Below are positions 33,545 to 42,470 of a DNA stretch of 64,000 nt, piece by piece. The DNA is from Micromonospora nigra (lineage in GTDB: Bacteria > Actinomycetota > Actinomycetes > Mycobacteriales > Micromonosporaceae), in NCBI RefSeq assembly GCF_900091585.1, contig NZ_FMHT01000003.1, positions 2,843,501-2,907,500 on the forward strand, in the 5' to 3' direction. Position 1 is the stretch's first letter. Each line of letters opens with the position of its first letter. The notes beneath the pieces were generated by a model. The model saw nothing but the letters and a program-made list of their open reading frames with translations, was not told where the DNA came from and ran no database searches. A program made the position numbers and the translations under genes.

Positions 33545-34360
33545 TCAGGCTGGAACCTGTCCGTTGAGGTACGCGTTGATCTGGTCGATCTCGAGCGCGT
33601 TGAAGACCTCCGGCTGGGCTGCGGCCTGGTTCGAGTTGATGATCCGCTTGAACAGGTTGTAGTGGGCCATCGACCGCAACCCGATGACGCGGTTGGGGGT
33701 GACCAGGTAGCCGGTGCCGCCGGTGCTCCAGATGAGATACATCAGTCCGTCCTTGGTGAGAATGTCGGGTGGAGGTCCGGGCGTTCCGGCGAACGGTGCA
33801 CCGCCGAGGATCGACTCGGGGTCGACGCGTCCACCGTTGGGGTGGATGACCTCAAGGTGCAGGTGCGGGCCGGTCGAGCGGCCGGTCGACCCGACGTTGC
33901 CGACGTGCTGCCCGGCGGCGACCTGGGCGCCCGTGCGCACCACGGGAGCTTCCCGCAGGTGCGCGTAGAGGCTCCGCCAGCCGTCGGCGTGGGTGACGAT
34001 CGCGTGGTGGCCGAAGCCGCCGGCGTTGTAGCTGACGCTGGTGACCGTGCCGGCGGCGATCGACCGCACCGGATAGCCGAGGATCCCGGAGTAGCTGTAG
34101 TCGGTGCCGTTGTGCTGCCGCGTCTCGCCGGTGATCGGGTCCCGCCGGGGCCCGAAGGGCGACGTGATCGGGACCCACTTGTCGAAGGGCCGGTTCCAGC
34201 GGGGCGTGGCACCGTAGGCCGCTTCGGCCAGCCACGCCTCCGGGATCACGCCGACGGCGAGCGCAGCGGTGATCACCCCGAGCAGGTGGCGACGGTCGAG
34301 GCGGTGCGGCGAAGGCTCAGCTTCCGCTGCTGCTTCGTCGGCTTGATCGGATTGCCGCAT
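33545..34360 (-). CDS. M23 family metallopeptidase with Tat-like signal
   Basis: 271 aa from the ATG at 34360. The signal peptide has twin arginines (DRRHLLGVITAALAVG) and a cleavage-like AYGA, so export by Tat is likely. The LytM/M23 domain has His83 and Asp87 in HNGTDYS and HLH at 166-168, completing the zinc site. A 90-residue C-terminal region after GPPPD is not recognised. Such enzymes cut peptidoglycan cross-bridges. Convergent with the CDP-alcohol phosphotransferase. Confidence 0.9.
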   Translation of the reverse strand: MRQSDQADEAAAEAEPSPHRLDRRHLLGVITAALAVGVIPEAWLAEAAYGATPRWNRPFDKWVPITSPFGPRRDPITGETRQHNGTDYSYSGILGYPVRSIAAGTVTSVSYNAGGFGHHAIVTHADGWRSLYAHLREAPVVRTGAQVAAGQHVGNVGSTGRSTGPHLHLEVIHPNGGRVDPESILGGAPFAGTPGPPPDILTKDGLMYLIWSTGGTGYLVTPNRVIGLRSMAHYNLFKRIINSNQAAAQPEVFNALEIDQINAYLNGQVPA

Positions 34361-34559
34361 ACGCTCCCTCGGCCAGGTCAGGCCACAGACGCCCAACGCC
34401 CCACGGACAATCGGCAGCGACGAGCCTCGATCGCAAGAGGCATGGATCCTAAGGTAATCGGTGCCTGTGCTGTCAAGACCAGCGCGGAATAACTACAGAG
34501 TGTCATTCTCTGATACACTTGCGTCAATAAAGGGATTGACGCAGCCTTGGGGAAAAGTC

Positions 34560-35825
34560 ATGCGACGACAGATTCTCGCTGTTTCGGTGACAATTTTGGC
34601 GCTTGCCGTAGGCATCTCGGGATGCACTGACGGCCAACCACCAGACCCACCGAAAACCGATAATCCAAGCACTCCCGCCCATCCCTCTGCCATGCCGCTT
34701 TTCGACCCTCCCCTGGCCTTCGCTGCAAGTGCAGTCGAGTTTGAGATGCCGAGCGGAATGTTCCAGACATGGGACGGGGTTGTGTATCTGTTGACCACCG
34801 GCAATGGATTCCTCGCATACGACCTGACCAAGGGGTCACTCCTGTGGAAAGTGCCGCTGATCAACGGGCCCGCGAGGCTGGGTAACACGGGGCCGATGAT
34901 CGCGGAGGTGGACGGCAAGCCGACCGCCTTCTTGACCTATCGAGTGGTGATCGAAGGCAGCGGAACGATTTCCGACCGCACGGTGATGCGGGTGGCGAGC
35001 TTCAGCCTGGCTGATGGCGCGGTCGGCTGGCAGACGGACGTGGACGACGAGCGCATCCCATCAGACAGTGGACTCGGTGTCGACAAGGTGGTGGCAGCCA
35101 ACTCCGATCATGTCGTGGTGTCCACCGACTCGCACGACACGGGTGGTCTCGGCAGCGACTTCACCACCGTTCTCGACGCCAGAACCGGCAAGATTCGGTG
35201 GTCGAATCCAGCCTTCCAGGCCCGAGCCCTCGACGGCGACACTGTCGCCGGCATGAGATCCACTGATTACAGGGCCAAGGCCGAGCGGGCGACGATAGGG
35301 CTGGCCGCATCGGATGGTGCCCAACGGTGGATCCACGAAAATACGAGGCCATCCGGTGTGCTCGGCAGTGGCCAGCTCGGCGGCGGACTGATGCAGGTGT
35401 ATCCGGTTCGCGGTAACAGCGAAGGCAGACCAGCGGGACTCATCGAGATAAAAACCGGCCGCGAGGTCATCCGCTTCGAACCGGCAGGCACTGCCACTTG
35501 CCGATACGATGGAGAAGCTGTCGTCGTGTGCGCGCAGCACGGTGGCCGCTCGGGTGAGACCGGAAGCATGGCTGCATACGACGCCACGTCATACAAACTG
35601 CTGTGGCAGTTGCCCGACAAGGCTGCCGGGCGGGAGGCACCCAAACTATCCGCAGCACGACGGGGAGCGATCTACGGATCTACCAGCAATGGCCCGATCA
35701 TCCTCGACGCGCGCACAGGGCAGGACAAGGTCACAGACCTGAGCTTCACCCCTGACGTCGTCATTCCCGGGTTCGGGATCGTGAAGAGCTTGAAAGCAAT
35801 AAAAGTACACGCGGCAACTGGCTGA
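34560..35825 (+). CDS. PQQ-like beta-propeller lipoprotein
   Basis: 421 aa from the ATG at 34560 (ggggaaaag upstream). Signal peptide with lipobox VGISGC, a Pro/Thr/Asp linker, then repeated beta-propeller blades with the pattern D-x-x-T/K-G-x-x-x-W (YDLTKGSLLWKV, LDARTGKIRWSN, YDATSYKLLWQL). Surface lipoprotein of unknown ligand. Base composition is clearly lower in GC than the flanks, with many A- and T-ending codons, so recent transfer is likely. No partner gene is coupled to it. Confidence 0.83.
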   Translation: MRRQILAVSVTILALAVGISGCTDGQPPDPPKTDNPSTPAHPSAMPLFDPPLAFAASAVEFEMPSGMFQTWDGVVYLLTTGNGFLAYDLTKGSLLWKVPLINGPARLGNTGPMIAEVDGKPTAFLTYRVVIEGSGTISDRTVMRVASFSLADGAVGWQTDVDDERIPSDSGLGVDKVVAANSDHVVVSTDSHDTGGLGSDFTTVLDARTGKIRWSNPAFQARALDGDTVAGMRSTDYRAKAERATIGLAASDGAQRWIHENTRPSGVLGSGQLGGGLMQVYPVRGNSEGRPAGLIEIKTGREVIRFEPAGTATCRYDGEAVVVCAQHGGRSGETGSMAAYDATSYKLLWQLPDKAAGREAPKLSAARRGAIYGSTSNGPIILDARTGQDKVTDLSFTPDVVIPGFGIVKSLKAIKVHAATG

Positions 35826-35982
35826 CTCCCAGGACACCGTCTGGCAGACCCGCCCCCGTCGACCCTCCGGCCTGCGGAAACGCTCACCAACCGCCACCAG
35901 CAAGTCGCAGCTATAGGGTGCTCGGGCAGCGAACTGTTGTTCAAGGCCACATTCGGTTCCCCTGCCAGTTAGGGATCTTTCA

Positions 35983-36921
35983 GTGAGCGACACACCGCAG
36001 CTCGGACCCGCGCCCCAGCGCATTGCCGTCGACGCGGAACAGGTGCGCAGGCTCGTCGCCGACCAGTTCCCCCAGTGGGCCAGCCTGCCGGTTCGGCCCG
36101 TACCCAACGGCGGCTGGGACAACTGGACCTTCCATCTCGGCTCGCGGATGTCGGTCCGGTTGCCCAGCGCATCCGAGTACGCCCTGGCGGTCGACAAGGA
36201 ACACCGGTGGCTTCCGGCACTCGCTCCCCGGCTTCCGCTGCCCATCCCCGCCCCCCTGGCCAAAGGCGAACCTGGCGCGGGCTACCCCTACCCGTGGTCG
36301 ATCTACCAGTGGCTCGACGGCGAGCCCGCGAGCGCCGACCGGATCACCGAGCCCGTCAGGTTCGCACTCGGCCTGGCCGATTTCCTGGCGGCCTTGCAGC
36401 GCATCGATACCACTGACGGTCCCCGCCCCGGGAAGCACAACTGGTATCGGGGCGGCACGCTGCGCACCTACGACGGGCAAGCCCAGCGCGCACTCACGGC
36501 ACTCGACGGCCACGTCGACGTCGACCTGGCTCGCGAAATCTGGGAGAGCGCGCTGGCAGCCCGCTTCGACGGTGCGGACAAATGGTTCCACGGTGACGTC
36601 GCCCAGGGGAATCTCCTGCTCAACGACGGCGAGTTGGCAGCTGTCATCGACTTCGGGACGTGCGGCGTCGGCGACCCGGCCTGTGACCTGGCAATCGCGT
36701 GGACACTGCTGACCGCCGACGGCCGGCAAGCGTTCCGAAAGCGGCTGTCCGTCGATGAGGCGACATGGGCGCGCGGGCGCGGCTGGGCCCTCTGGAAAAC
36801 GCTCGTCACCTGCTCCTACACCCTGGGCGATGCCGACGAGTCAGCCGCAGACGCGCTGCGCATCCTCGGCGACATCTTCTCTGAATACACCCTCAGCGCC
36901 GTCACCAAGCCCCAGCTCTGA
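35983..36921 (+). CDS. Aminoglycoside phosphotransferase (APH) family kinase
   Basis: 312 aa, GTG start. Kinase motifs are HGDVAQGN (His203-Asp205, Asn210) and DFG at 223-225, with the N-lobe GGWDNWTFHLG. The APH fold phosphorylates aminoglycosides, choline, homoserine, macrolides or other small molecules; the substrate cannot be read from the sequence. It belongs to the lower-GC accessory stretch. A TATAGG -10-like box lies near 35915. Confidence 0.87.
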   Translation: MSDTPQLGPAPQRIAVDAEQVRRLVADQFPQWASLPVRPVPNGGWDNWTFHLGSRMSVRLPSASEYALAVDKEHRWLPALAPRLPLPIPAPLAKGEPGAGYPYPWSIYQWLDGEPASADRITEPVRFALGLADFLAALQRIDTTDGPRPGKHNWYRGGTLRTYDGQAQRALTALDGHVDVDLAREIWESALAARFDGADKWFHGDVAQGNLLLNDGELAAVIDFGTCGVGDPACDLAIAWTLLTADGRQAFRKRLSVDEATWARGRGWALWKTLVTCSYTLGDADESAADALRILGDIFSEYTLSAVTKPQL

Positions 36922-36985
36922 ACAGCCAGCCACTACGCCTGGCAAGCCTCACCGGGCCATGCCCACGATCCCCACCTTCGGGCGC

Positions 36986-37210
36986 TTAGCGCTCCGGCGG
37001 CGGCGGCTCGTCCGCTCCCCGCGCCTTCCACGGCTGGTGTTCAGCGATCCAGGCTTCCACGTCCTCCATCAGCCAGACCGCACCGCCAGCCAACCGATCG
37101 AAGGGCTCTGGGAAATCGGGTCGACTGGTGAGCTGGACGACCCGGACGCGCGACACGCCCAAGCGCTCCTGAAGCTCCGCGCTCCCGTACAGCCTCCGCC
37201 GCCAGCCCAT
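36986..37210 (-). CDS. AlpA/excisionase-like small HTH protein
   Basis: 74 aa. A short winged helix of the AlpA/HTH_17 type: LYGSAELQERLGVSRVRVVQLTSRPDFPEPFDRLAGGAVWLMEDVEAWI. Such proteins act as excisionase or phage-type regulators. It diverges from the XRE gene across 274 bp, and with it suggests remains of an integrative element. ATG start. Confidence 0.78.
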   Translation of the reverse strand: MGWRRRLYGSAELQERLGVSRVRVVQLTSRPDFPEPFDRLAGGAVWLMEDVEAWIAEHQPWKARGADEPPPPER

Positions 37211-37484
37211 TACCGAAGCATCCCGAGCCGACCCCCTTCCGAACTCGAAAGACCCGGTGCCATCACCCGCAGGTACTGCTAAGCAGCCGTTTCTACAACA
37301 GAGGCACCCCCTGTCGTACTTGATAGAGGGTTGATTGATCGGGTTCCCTGACTGGGCAACACCGGGGTAGCGGTCCGGCTACGTGATTGAGCCTCCGTGG
37401 CCGGACCTGCCCGTCTGTAGAGGTGGGCAGGTCCACCGAACGACGGACGACCCGGCGGTTCTACCAAAGGGCGGCGGTGGCGGC

Positions 37485-38696
37485 GTGGACAACCGTGAAC
37501 AGGTGCCGATCGGCCGGCAGGTGGCGTACTGGCGGACGCGACGGAGGTTGTCGCAGCAGGTGTTCGCCGATCGGCTCGGCAAGTCGAAGTCCTGGGTCGA
37601 CAAGGTCGAGCGGGGTGTGCGATCGCTGGACAAGATGTCGACGTTGCGGCACATCGCCACTGTCCTGCGGATCGACACCGCAGTGCTGTTCGGCCGGGAC
37701 GTCCAACCCGTCGTGGTGGCCGATCGCGTCGAGGGGGTGGAACGGATTCGGGAGGCCCTGTCGACGTACGACAGCGCCCTTGGTCGGCCGGCGGTCCGGA
37801 GCGTGGCGTTGCCGGCGGACCGGTTGACCCGGGAGGTCGGGCATGCCTGGACCATGTTCCAGCACGCCCGGTATCCGCAGGTGGCAGCCCTGGTGCCGGG
37901 CCTGCTGGCCGGCGTGCAGCGGGTCCACGCCGACGACCCCGGGTGGGGCCGGCCGCTGCTGGTGGAGGTGTACCGGCTGACCGCCGCGCTGCTGACGAAG
38001 CTCGGCGAGGTCGATCTGGGCTGGCTGGCCGCAGACCGGGCGATGGCTGCCGCGACCGGGCATCCCGAGTTGGTGGCCGCCGCCGCCGTGCAGCTCGGCC
38101 AGGTTCTACGCGCCTCCGGGCGGGCGCGGGCGGCGCTGTCGACGACGCTGGCCGCCGCGTACCGGATCGCCCCGCCCAACCCGGACGACGACGGCTCCCC
38201 CGCCGCCTGGTCGTTGTGCGGGACGCTGCTCGTGCAGGCCGCCCTGGCGGCGGCCAGCCGGGGCGACGAACACGCCGCCGCCGAACTTCTCGACGAGGCC
38301 GCCGGCATGGCCGCCCGGGTCGGAGACGGCCACGACCACCACCGGACCGCGTTCGGGCCGGCGGCGGTCGACCTGGCCCGCGCTGCCGCAGCCCTCGACC
38401 TGGGCGACGCGAGCGAGGCGGTGACCTGGCACGAGAAGACGACCACACGGGACGCCTGGCGGTGGCTACCGCTCGAACACCGCGCCGCGCACCTGATCGA
38501 CGCCGCCCGCGCCTACGCCGAGGTCGGCGACCCGATCAGCGCCGCCCGGGTGCTGGTCGACGCCGACCGCATGGCACCGGCCGAGGTACGCCACCGCCCC
38601 GCCGCCCGAGAGGTGCTCGCCCAGGTGGCCGGCGACCCGCACGCCCCAGCCACGATCATCCAACTCGCCGCCGCCCTCGGCGTGACCTGCCAATGA
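37485..38696 (+). CDS. XRE-family transcriptional regulator with helical repeat domain
   Basis: 403 aa from GTG 37485; a longer frame from 37383 is open but starts with poor coding sequence. The HTH is at about 6-60 (GRQVAYWRTRRRLSQQVFADRLGKSKSWVDKVERG). The remaining 330 residues are Ala-rich paired helices, like the TPR-type domain of actinobacterial regulators that sense small signals. The stop overlaps the next gene by ATGA, so they are coupled. Function unknown; context suggests a mobile-element regulator. Confidence 0.82.
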   Translation: MDNREQVPIGRQVAYWRTRRRLSQQVFADRLGKSKSWVDKVERGVRSLDKMSTLRHIATVLRIDTAVLFGRDVQPVVVADRVEGVERIREALSTYDSALGRPAVRSVALPADRLTREVGHAWTMFQHARYPQVAALVPGLLAGVQRVHADDPGWGRPLLVEVYRLTAALLTKLGEVDLGWLAADRAMAAATGHPELVAAAAVQLGQVLRASGRARAALSTTLAAAYRIAPPNPDDDGSPAAWSLCGTLLVQAALAAASRGDEHAAAELLDEAAGMAARVGDGHDHHRTAFGPAAVDLARAAAALDLGDASEAVTWHEKTTTRDAWRWLPLEHRAAHLIDAARAYAEVGDPISAARVLVDADRMAPAEVRHRPAAREVLAQVAGDPHAPATIIQLAAALGVTCQ

Positions 38697-38926
38697 CCGC
38701 ACCGTTCCTGTCCCTCGCCCAGATCCGTAACCGGCTGATCCTCACCGCCCGCGCGGTCCTCCGCGACCACCGGACCGACGCGGACGGCCGCTGCCAGGTC
38801 TGCCGGACACCGGAGTGCCCGGTGTCGACCGCCGCCCGCAACGTCATTCGCGCCGCCGAAGATGTGCAGGCAGCGGAGGAGCAAGCGTCTCCGGGAATGG
38901 GAAGGAGATTGCGTAGCAAGCAATGA
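38693..38926 (+). CDS. Small hypothetical protein with Cys motif
   Basis: 77 aa. The start overlaps the stop of the XRE gene (ATGA). A helical N-terminal half is followed by RCQVCRTPECP, which has three Cys with C-x2-C spacing and may bind a metal. Its last codons run into the sequence before the long hairpin element. Only pairing with the XRE gene gives a clue: it may be an effector or co-regulator. Confidence 0.65.
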   Translation: MTAPFLSLAQIRNRLILTARAVLRDHRTDADGRCQVCRTPECPVSTAARNVIRAAEDVQAAEEQASPGMGRRLRSKQ

Positions 38927-38972
38927 AGAGGCCACCACATCGAGAACACCCACGTCGGGTTGTTCCCGTCGG

Positions 38973-39045
38973 CCCTTTGCTCTGCTTCAACTCACGCAAT
39001 GGTTTCGCCGCCGAAACGTTGCGCCCGTTGAAGCAGAGCAAAGGG
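38973..39045. repeat. 73-bp near-palindromic hairpin element, MITE or terminator
   Basis: Outer arms of 19 bp (ccctttgctctgcttcaac at 38973-38991 and its exact complement at 39027-39045), then an inner imperfect stem (cgcaatggtttcg against cgaaacgttgcg) around a ccgc loop. Almost the whole element pairs with itself. It is less GC-rich than its surroundings and stands between the XRE module and the IS element. Either a strong terminator or a miniature mobile element. Confidence 0.8.
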
Positions 39046-39203
39046 ACCGTTCGTCGGGTCAACCGCAGCGCTGTCGGCTCCCTTGCCGGCCGGTTGGACC
39101 TGTCGGGCGATTGGGACTCACCAGAGACCAACCAGGAGATCGCTGCTGATTTCGAACCAGCGCCCAGGACACCACCCCAGCCTCCTGCCGACCACTGTCC
39201 CTA

Positions 39204-40081
39204 AAGGATGTCTCGTAACTCGGTGAAGGCGTTGCTCGGCAACGGCGCTGGTGTCACCCGGCGAGGATGATGTTGTGGAGGTGGGCGATGCCGGAAGCGG
39301 TGTCGGTCAATGTGTGGGCGGCGCGGCGGTAGTCGCGCAGGATCTTGAAGCACTTCATGCGGGCCAGTACGTGTTCGACCTGCGCTCGGATGGTGCGGTG
39401 CTGCTTGTTCAGCTCCGCTTTCCACTCGGGCAGTTCGCTGCCGTCGGCGGGCTTGCGGTAGGGGATGATCACCTCGGGGTTGCCGCGGTAGGCGCCGTCG
39501 GCCATGACCGGCCGTCCGGCCAGCTTCTGGTCGATGCCGCTGGTGCGGTAGACGATGGTGTCGTTGCGGTTGCCGGGCTGCGGGTCGCCGAGTGCGACCA
39601 CGAGGCGGGTGTGGGCGTCGATGGCGACCTGCAGGTTGGTGCTGTAGCGGTAGTTCTTGCTCGGGGCGGCCAGGCGGTGATCCCGGGTTGGGATCAGGGT
39701 GCCGTCAACGATGGTGATCTGGTCGACCCGACGCCGGCGTACCGGGGCCAGGGCGAGCAGCGGACCGAGGGTGTCGATGACTCGATGGGCGGCGGAGTGC
39801 GACACCCCGAACAGCGGGCCGATCTGCCGCATCGTCAGGTTCGTGCGCCAGTAGGCGGCTACCAGCAGCACCCGATCGGCAAGGTTGAGAGACCACTGCC
39901 GCCCCGGCCGCCCGTCAGCGATCGCGTCACCGCCACGCTCGGCGACCAGCCGGACCAGTCTGCGGAACTGAGCGGGCTGCAGCCCCGTGAACGGGAAGAT
40001 CCACTCCGGGCGGGCCGCCGAGATCACCTGCACCACGACATGATCCACCATGGACCGGTTACCGAGTTACGAGACGTCCCT
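39204..40081 (-). mobile_element. IS5-family insertion sequence, 878 bp
   Basis: The ends form imperfect inverted repeats: aaggatgtctcgtaactcgg on the left and agggacgtctcgtaactcgg read inward from the right. Both ends are flanked by TA (39202-39203 and 40082-40083), a 2-bp target duplication as in the IS427 group. One complete transposase gene lies inside, so the copy may be active. It is inserted 55 bp past the stop codon of the GT4 gene. Confidence 0.88.
39254..40051 (-). CDS. IS5-family DDE transposase
   Basis: 265 aa, single unbroken frame. N-terminal HTH_Tnp_4 (LNLADRVLLVAAYWRTNLTMRQIGPLFGVSHSAAHR) and DDE_Tnp_4 core with Asp116 (IVDGTLI), Asp185 (MADGAYRG) and Glu226 (AQVEHVLARMK) all present. 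ATG start. In contrast to many IS5/IS427 members no programmed frameshift is needed. Confidence 0.95.
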   Translation of the reverse strand: MVDHVVVQVISAARPEWIFPFTGLQPAQFRRLVRLVAERGGDAIADGRPGRQWSLNLADRVLLVAAYWRTNLTMRQIGPLFGVSHSAAHRVIDTLGPLLALAPVRRRRVDQITIVDGTLIPTRDHRLAAPSKNYRYSTNLQVAIDAHTRLVVALGDPQPGNRNDTIVYRTSGIDQKLAGRPVMADGAYRGNPEVIIPYRKPADGSELPEWKAELNKQHRTIRAQVEHVLARMKCFKILRDYRRAAHTLTDTASGIAHLHNIILAG

Positions 40082-40136
40082 TAGGGCGACCGGAGGCTCT
40101 ACGTCGTGGCCGAGACGCTTGCCCCGCCCACAGAGG

Positions 40137-41318
40137 TCAGGACGGTGCACCTCCGCGCAGCCCCGCGTACACGTCGATGAGCCTCTTGGTGACCACGTCG
40201 GGGTGGAAGGTGCGCTCGTAGCGCAACCGGGCCGGGGCCGACAGGGCGGCGGCACCGGCCGCCGCGACCGGCAGGGCGGCGGCCATCGCGGCCGGGTCGG
40301 CGGGCACCACCCAACCGACCGCGCCGGTCGGGTCGTCCGCCCCCACCAGGTACGGGATGCCGCCCAGGTCGGTGCCGAGCACCGGCCGCCCGCTGGCCAT
40401 CGCCTCGATGACCACGGTCGGCAGCACGTCGTGCCAGAGCGAGGCGGCGATCACCACCGCAGACTGGGCCATGGTGGCCCGCACGCCGTCGCGGTCCAGC
40501 GAACCCAGGTACGTCACGTCGGCGCGTTCGGCGGCGGCGGCCTCGGCCAGGTGGCGCAGCTCGCCGTCACCGGCGATGCGCAGCGGCCCGAGAGCGCCGT
40601 CGGGGTGCCGCCGCCAGGCGTCGAGCAGCACGCCGAGGCCCTTCTCCGGGGACAGCCGGCCCAGGAAGAAGAAGCCCTCGCCGAGCGGGGCGGGGCGGCC
40701 GGGGTCGGGGATGCCGTTCGGCTTGACCACGATCCGGTCCGCCGGGATGCCGTACTCGCGCAGGTGGGTGGCGATCTGTGAGGTGAGCGCGATGAACCGG
40801 TCCACCGAGCGCCAGGTGGGGCGGTGCACGGCCAGGGTCGTCGCCATCAGGGCGCTCTGCACCGCCGAGCCCCGGTAGCAGCGGTTCCTGATCGCCGGCA
40901 CGCCGAACGTGCGGCCCTTGCAGTCCTGGCAGATCGCGCCGTCGCGGAAGTAGACCCCCGACGAGCAGACCTGCCGGTAGTTGTGCACCGTCTGCACCAC
41001 CGGCACCCCGTGCCGGTGCGCGGTGCGCACCACCCAGGGCGAGAGCAGGGGGTACGGGTTGTGCAGGTGCAGCGCGTCCGGCCGGTGCTCGGTGAGCAGC
41101 CGGGCCAGCTCCTGCTGGGCCCGGGGGGCGTAGATCGGGGAGATCGGCAGCAGCGCCTTCGCCGTCTTCGGCATGGTGGGGATCTCGTCGGAGCTACGCA
41201 GGAACGGCAGCACCTCCACGCCGGCCGCGGTGAGCTGGGCGATCTCCGCGTCGACGATGGTGTTCTCCCCGGAAGGCTGAGCCTGCCGGTACCGGTTGTG
41301 CGCCACCACGATTCTCAC
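40137..41318 (-). CDS. Glycosyltransferase family 4
   Basis: 393 aa GT-B enzyme. The N-terminal acceptor domain contains the loop VCSSGVYFRDGAICQDCKGRTF with several Cys; the C-terminal donor domain has FFLGRLSPEKG and HDVLPTVVIEAMASGRPV, the nucleotide-sugar binding part. Such enzymes extend polysaccharides with retaining chemistry in the cytoplasm. GTG start. It diverges by only 24 bp from the Fpg/Nei gene. An IS element has inserted just beyond its 3' end. Confidence 0.92.
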   Translation of the reverse strand: MRIVVAHNRYRQAQPSGENTIVDAEIAQLTAAGVEVLPFLRSSDEIPTMPKTAKALLPISPIYAPRAQQELARLLTEHRPDALHLHNPYPLLSPWVVRTAHRHGVPVVQTVHNYRQVCSSGVYFRDGAICQDCKGRTFGVPAIRNRCYRGSAVQSALMATTLAVHRPTWRSVDRFIALTSQIATHLREYGIPADRIVVKPNGIPDPGRPAPLGEGFFFLGRLSPEKGLGVLLDAWRRHPDGALGPLRIAGDGELRHLAEAAAAERADVTYLGSLDRDGVRATMAQSAVVIAASLWHDVLPTVVIEAMASGRPVLGTDLGGIPYLVGADDPTGAVGWVVPADPAAMAAALPVAAAGAAALSAPARLRYERTFHPDVVTKRLIDVYAGLRGGAPS

Positions 41319-41342
41319 GGGAAAGAAGGCTACCGTTGGGGC

Positions 41343-42203
41343 GTGCCCGAACTACCGGAGGTGGAGGCGCTCGCGGGTTACCTGCGGCAGCGCGCGGTCG
41401 GCCGGCGCGTCGACCGGTTCGAGGTCGCCGCGATCAGCGCCCTGAAGACGTACGACCCGCCGCCCAGCGCCGTCGCGGGCCGCACGGTCACCGCCGCCGG
41501 CCGGCACGGCAAGTTCCTCGACGTACTCTTCGACGGCGGCCTGCACCTGGTGGTGCACCTGGCCCGCGCGGGCTGGCTGCACTACCGGGAGGCGTTCCCC
41601 TCGGCGGCGCCGCTGCGCCCAGGGAAGGGGCCGATCGCGCTCCGGGTGCGCCTCGACGACGGCTCGGGCTTCGACCTGACCGAGGCGGGCACCCAGAAGA
41701 GCCTCGCGGCGTACCTGGTGACCGACCCGGCGGCGGTGCCCGGGGTGGCCCGGCTGGGGCCCGACGTGCTCGACATCGACCTGCCGACGTTCGCCGCGCG
41801 GATCCGCAGCCGGCGGGGGCAGGTCAAGGGGCTGCTCACCGACCAGGGGGTGCTGGCGGGGGTCGGCAACGCGTACTCCGACGAGATCCTGCACGCGGCG
41901 AAGCTGTCCCCGTTCGCGCTCACCGACCGGCTCTCCGACGAGCAGGTCGCGACGCTGTACGCGGCCACCCGCCGGGTGCTGCGCGACGCGGTGGACCGCT
42001 CCCTGGGGCAGCGGGCCGCCGAGTTGAAGGGCGAGAAGCGCTCGGGGCTGAAGGTGCACGCCCGCACCGGCCTGCCCTGCCCGGTCTGCGGCGACACGGT
42101 ACGTGAGGTGTCGTTCGCCGACTCCAGCCTCCAGTACTGCCCCACCTGCCAGACGGGCGGCAAGCCGCTCGCTGACCGAAGGTTGTCCCGCCTTGTACGG
42201 TGA
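41343..42203 (+). CDS. Fpg/Nei family DNA glycosylase
   Basis: 286 aa. After the GTG-encoded Met the sequence is PELPEVE, so the catalytic Pro and Glu are in place; Lys in GRHGKFLDVLF and the H2TH helix (LTDQGVLAGVGNAYSDEIL) follow. The C-terminal zinc finger has CPVC and CPTC. The family removes oxidised bases and cuts the abasic site. The sequence is closest in style to actinobacterial Nei-like enzymes rather than the housekeeping MutM. Confidence 0.93.
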   Translation: MPELPEVEALAGYLRQRAVGRRVDRFEVAAISALKTYDPPPSAVAGRTVTAAGRHGKFLDVLFDGGLHLVVHLARAGWLHYREAFPSAAPLRPGKGPIALRVRLDDGSGFDLTEAGTQKSLAAYLVTDPAAVPGVARLGPDVLDIDLPTFAARIRSRRGQVKGLLTDQGVLAGVGNAYSDEILHAAKLSPFALTDRLSDEQVATLYAATRRVLRDAVDRSLGQRAAELKGEKRSGLKVHARTGLPCPVCGDTVREVSFADSSLQYCPTCQTGGKPLADRRLSRLVR

Positions 42204-42291
42204 GTGACATCACTCGACGGTTACGGAGCGGAATCGCCCGACCTGTGCGTAACCTCCGGTCCGGCGCTCTACCAGGGCCGCCTTCCGTCGG

Positions 42292-42470
42292 TATAGTGGC
42301 TCGGTCCCCGGCTCCTGGAATGGTGTGAGCCGGCCAGATCCCAGGCGGCACCGGTCAGGCGCGAAAGTCCCTCGGCTCAGCGTCGGTGCGGGGCCCGCGT
42401 GGGAGACTGGGACGGTGGGCGACCCGGGCCCCTCACGGCGAGTGAGCGGGCACGTGTCATGCGGGAGGAC
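42292..42470 (+). promoter_or_regulatory. Promoter and long structured leader of the sugar transferase gene
   Basis: A clear -10 box TATAGT at 42292-42297 predicts a transcript start near 42304 and a leader of about 165 nt. The leader can fold into several stems: ccggctc/gagccgg (about 42308-42333), gcaccg/cggtgc (42348-42389) and cgggcccgcg-type pairs around 42390-42430. It does not match a riboswitch consensus that I can recall. It might be a regulatory RNA or only GC-rich sequence. Confidence 0.45.

Noticed and set aside
39145..39161. T-arm-like sequence (gctgatttcgaaccagc) suggesting a tRNA fragment on the minus strand
   Set aside because: The T-loop and five stem pairs fit, but no matching acceptor, D-arm or anticodon arm follows or precedes; probably chance.
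42304..42420. Known riboswitch (cobalamin, c-di-GMP, ydaO or SAM-IV type) before the sugar transferase
   Set aside because: Conserved core sequences of these classes are not found; kept only as an unclassified structured leader.
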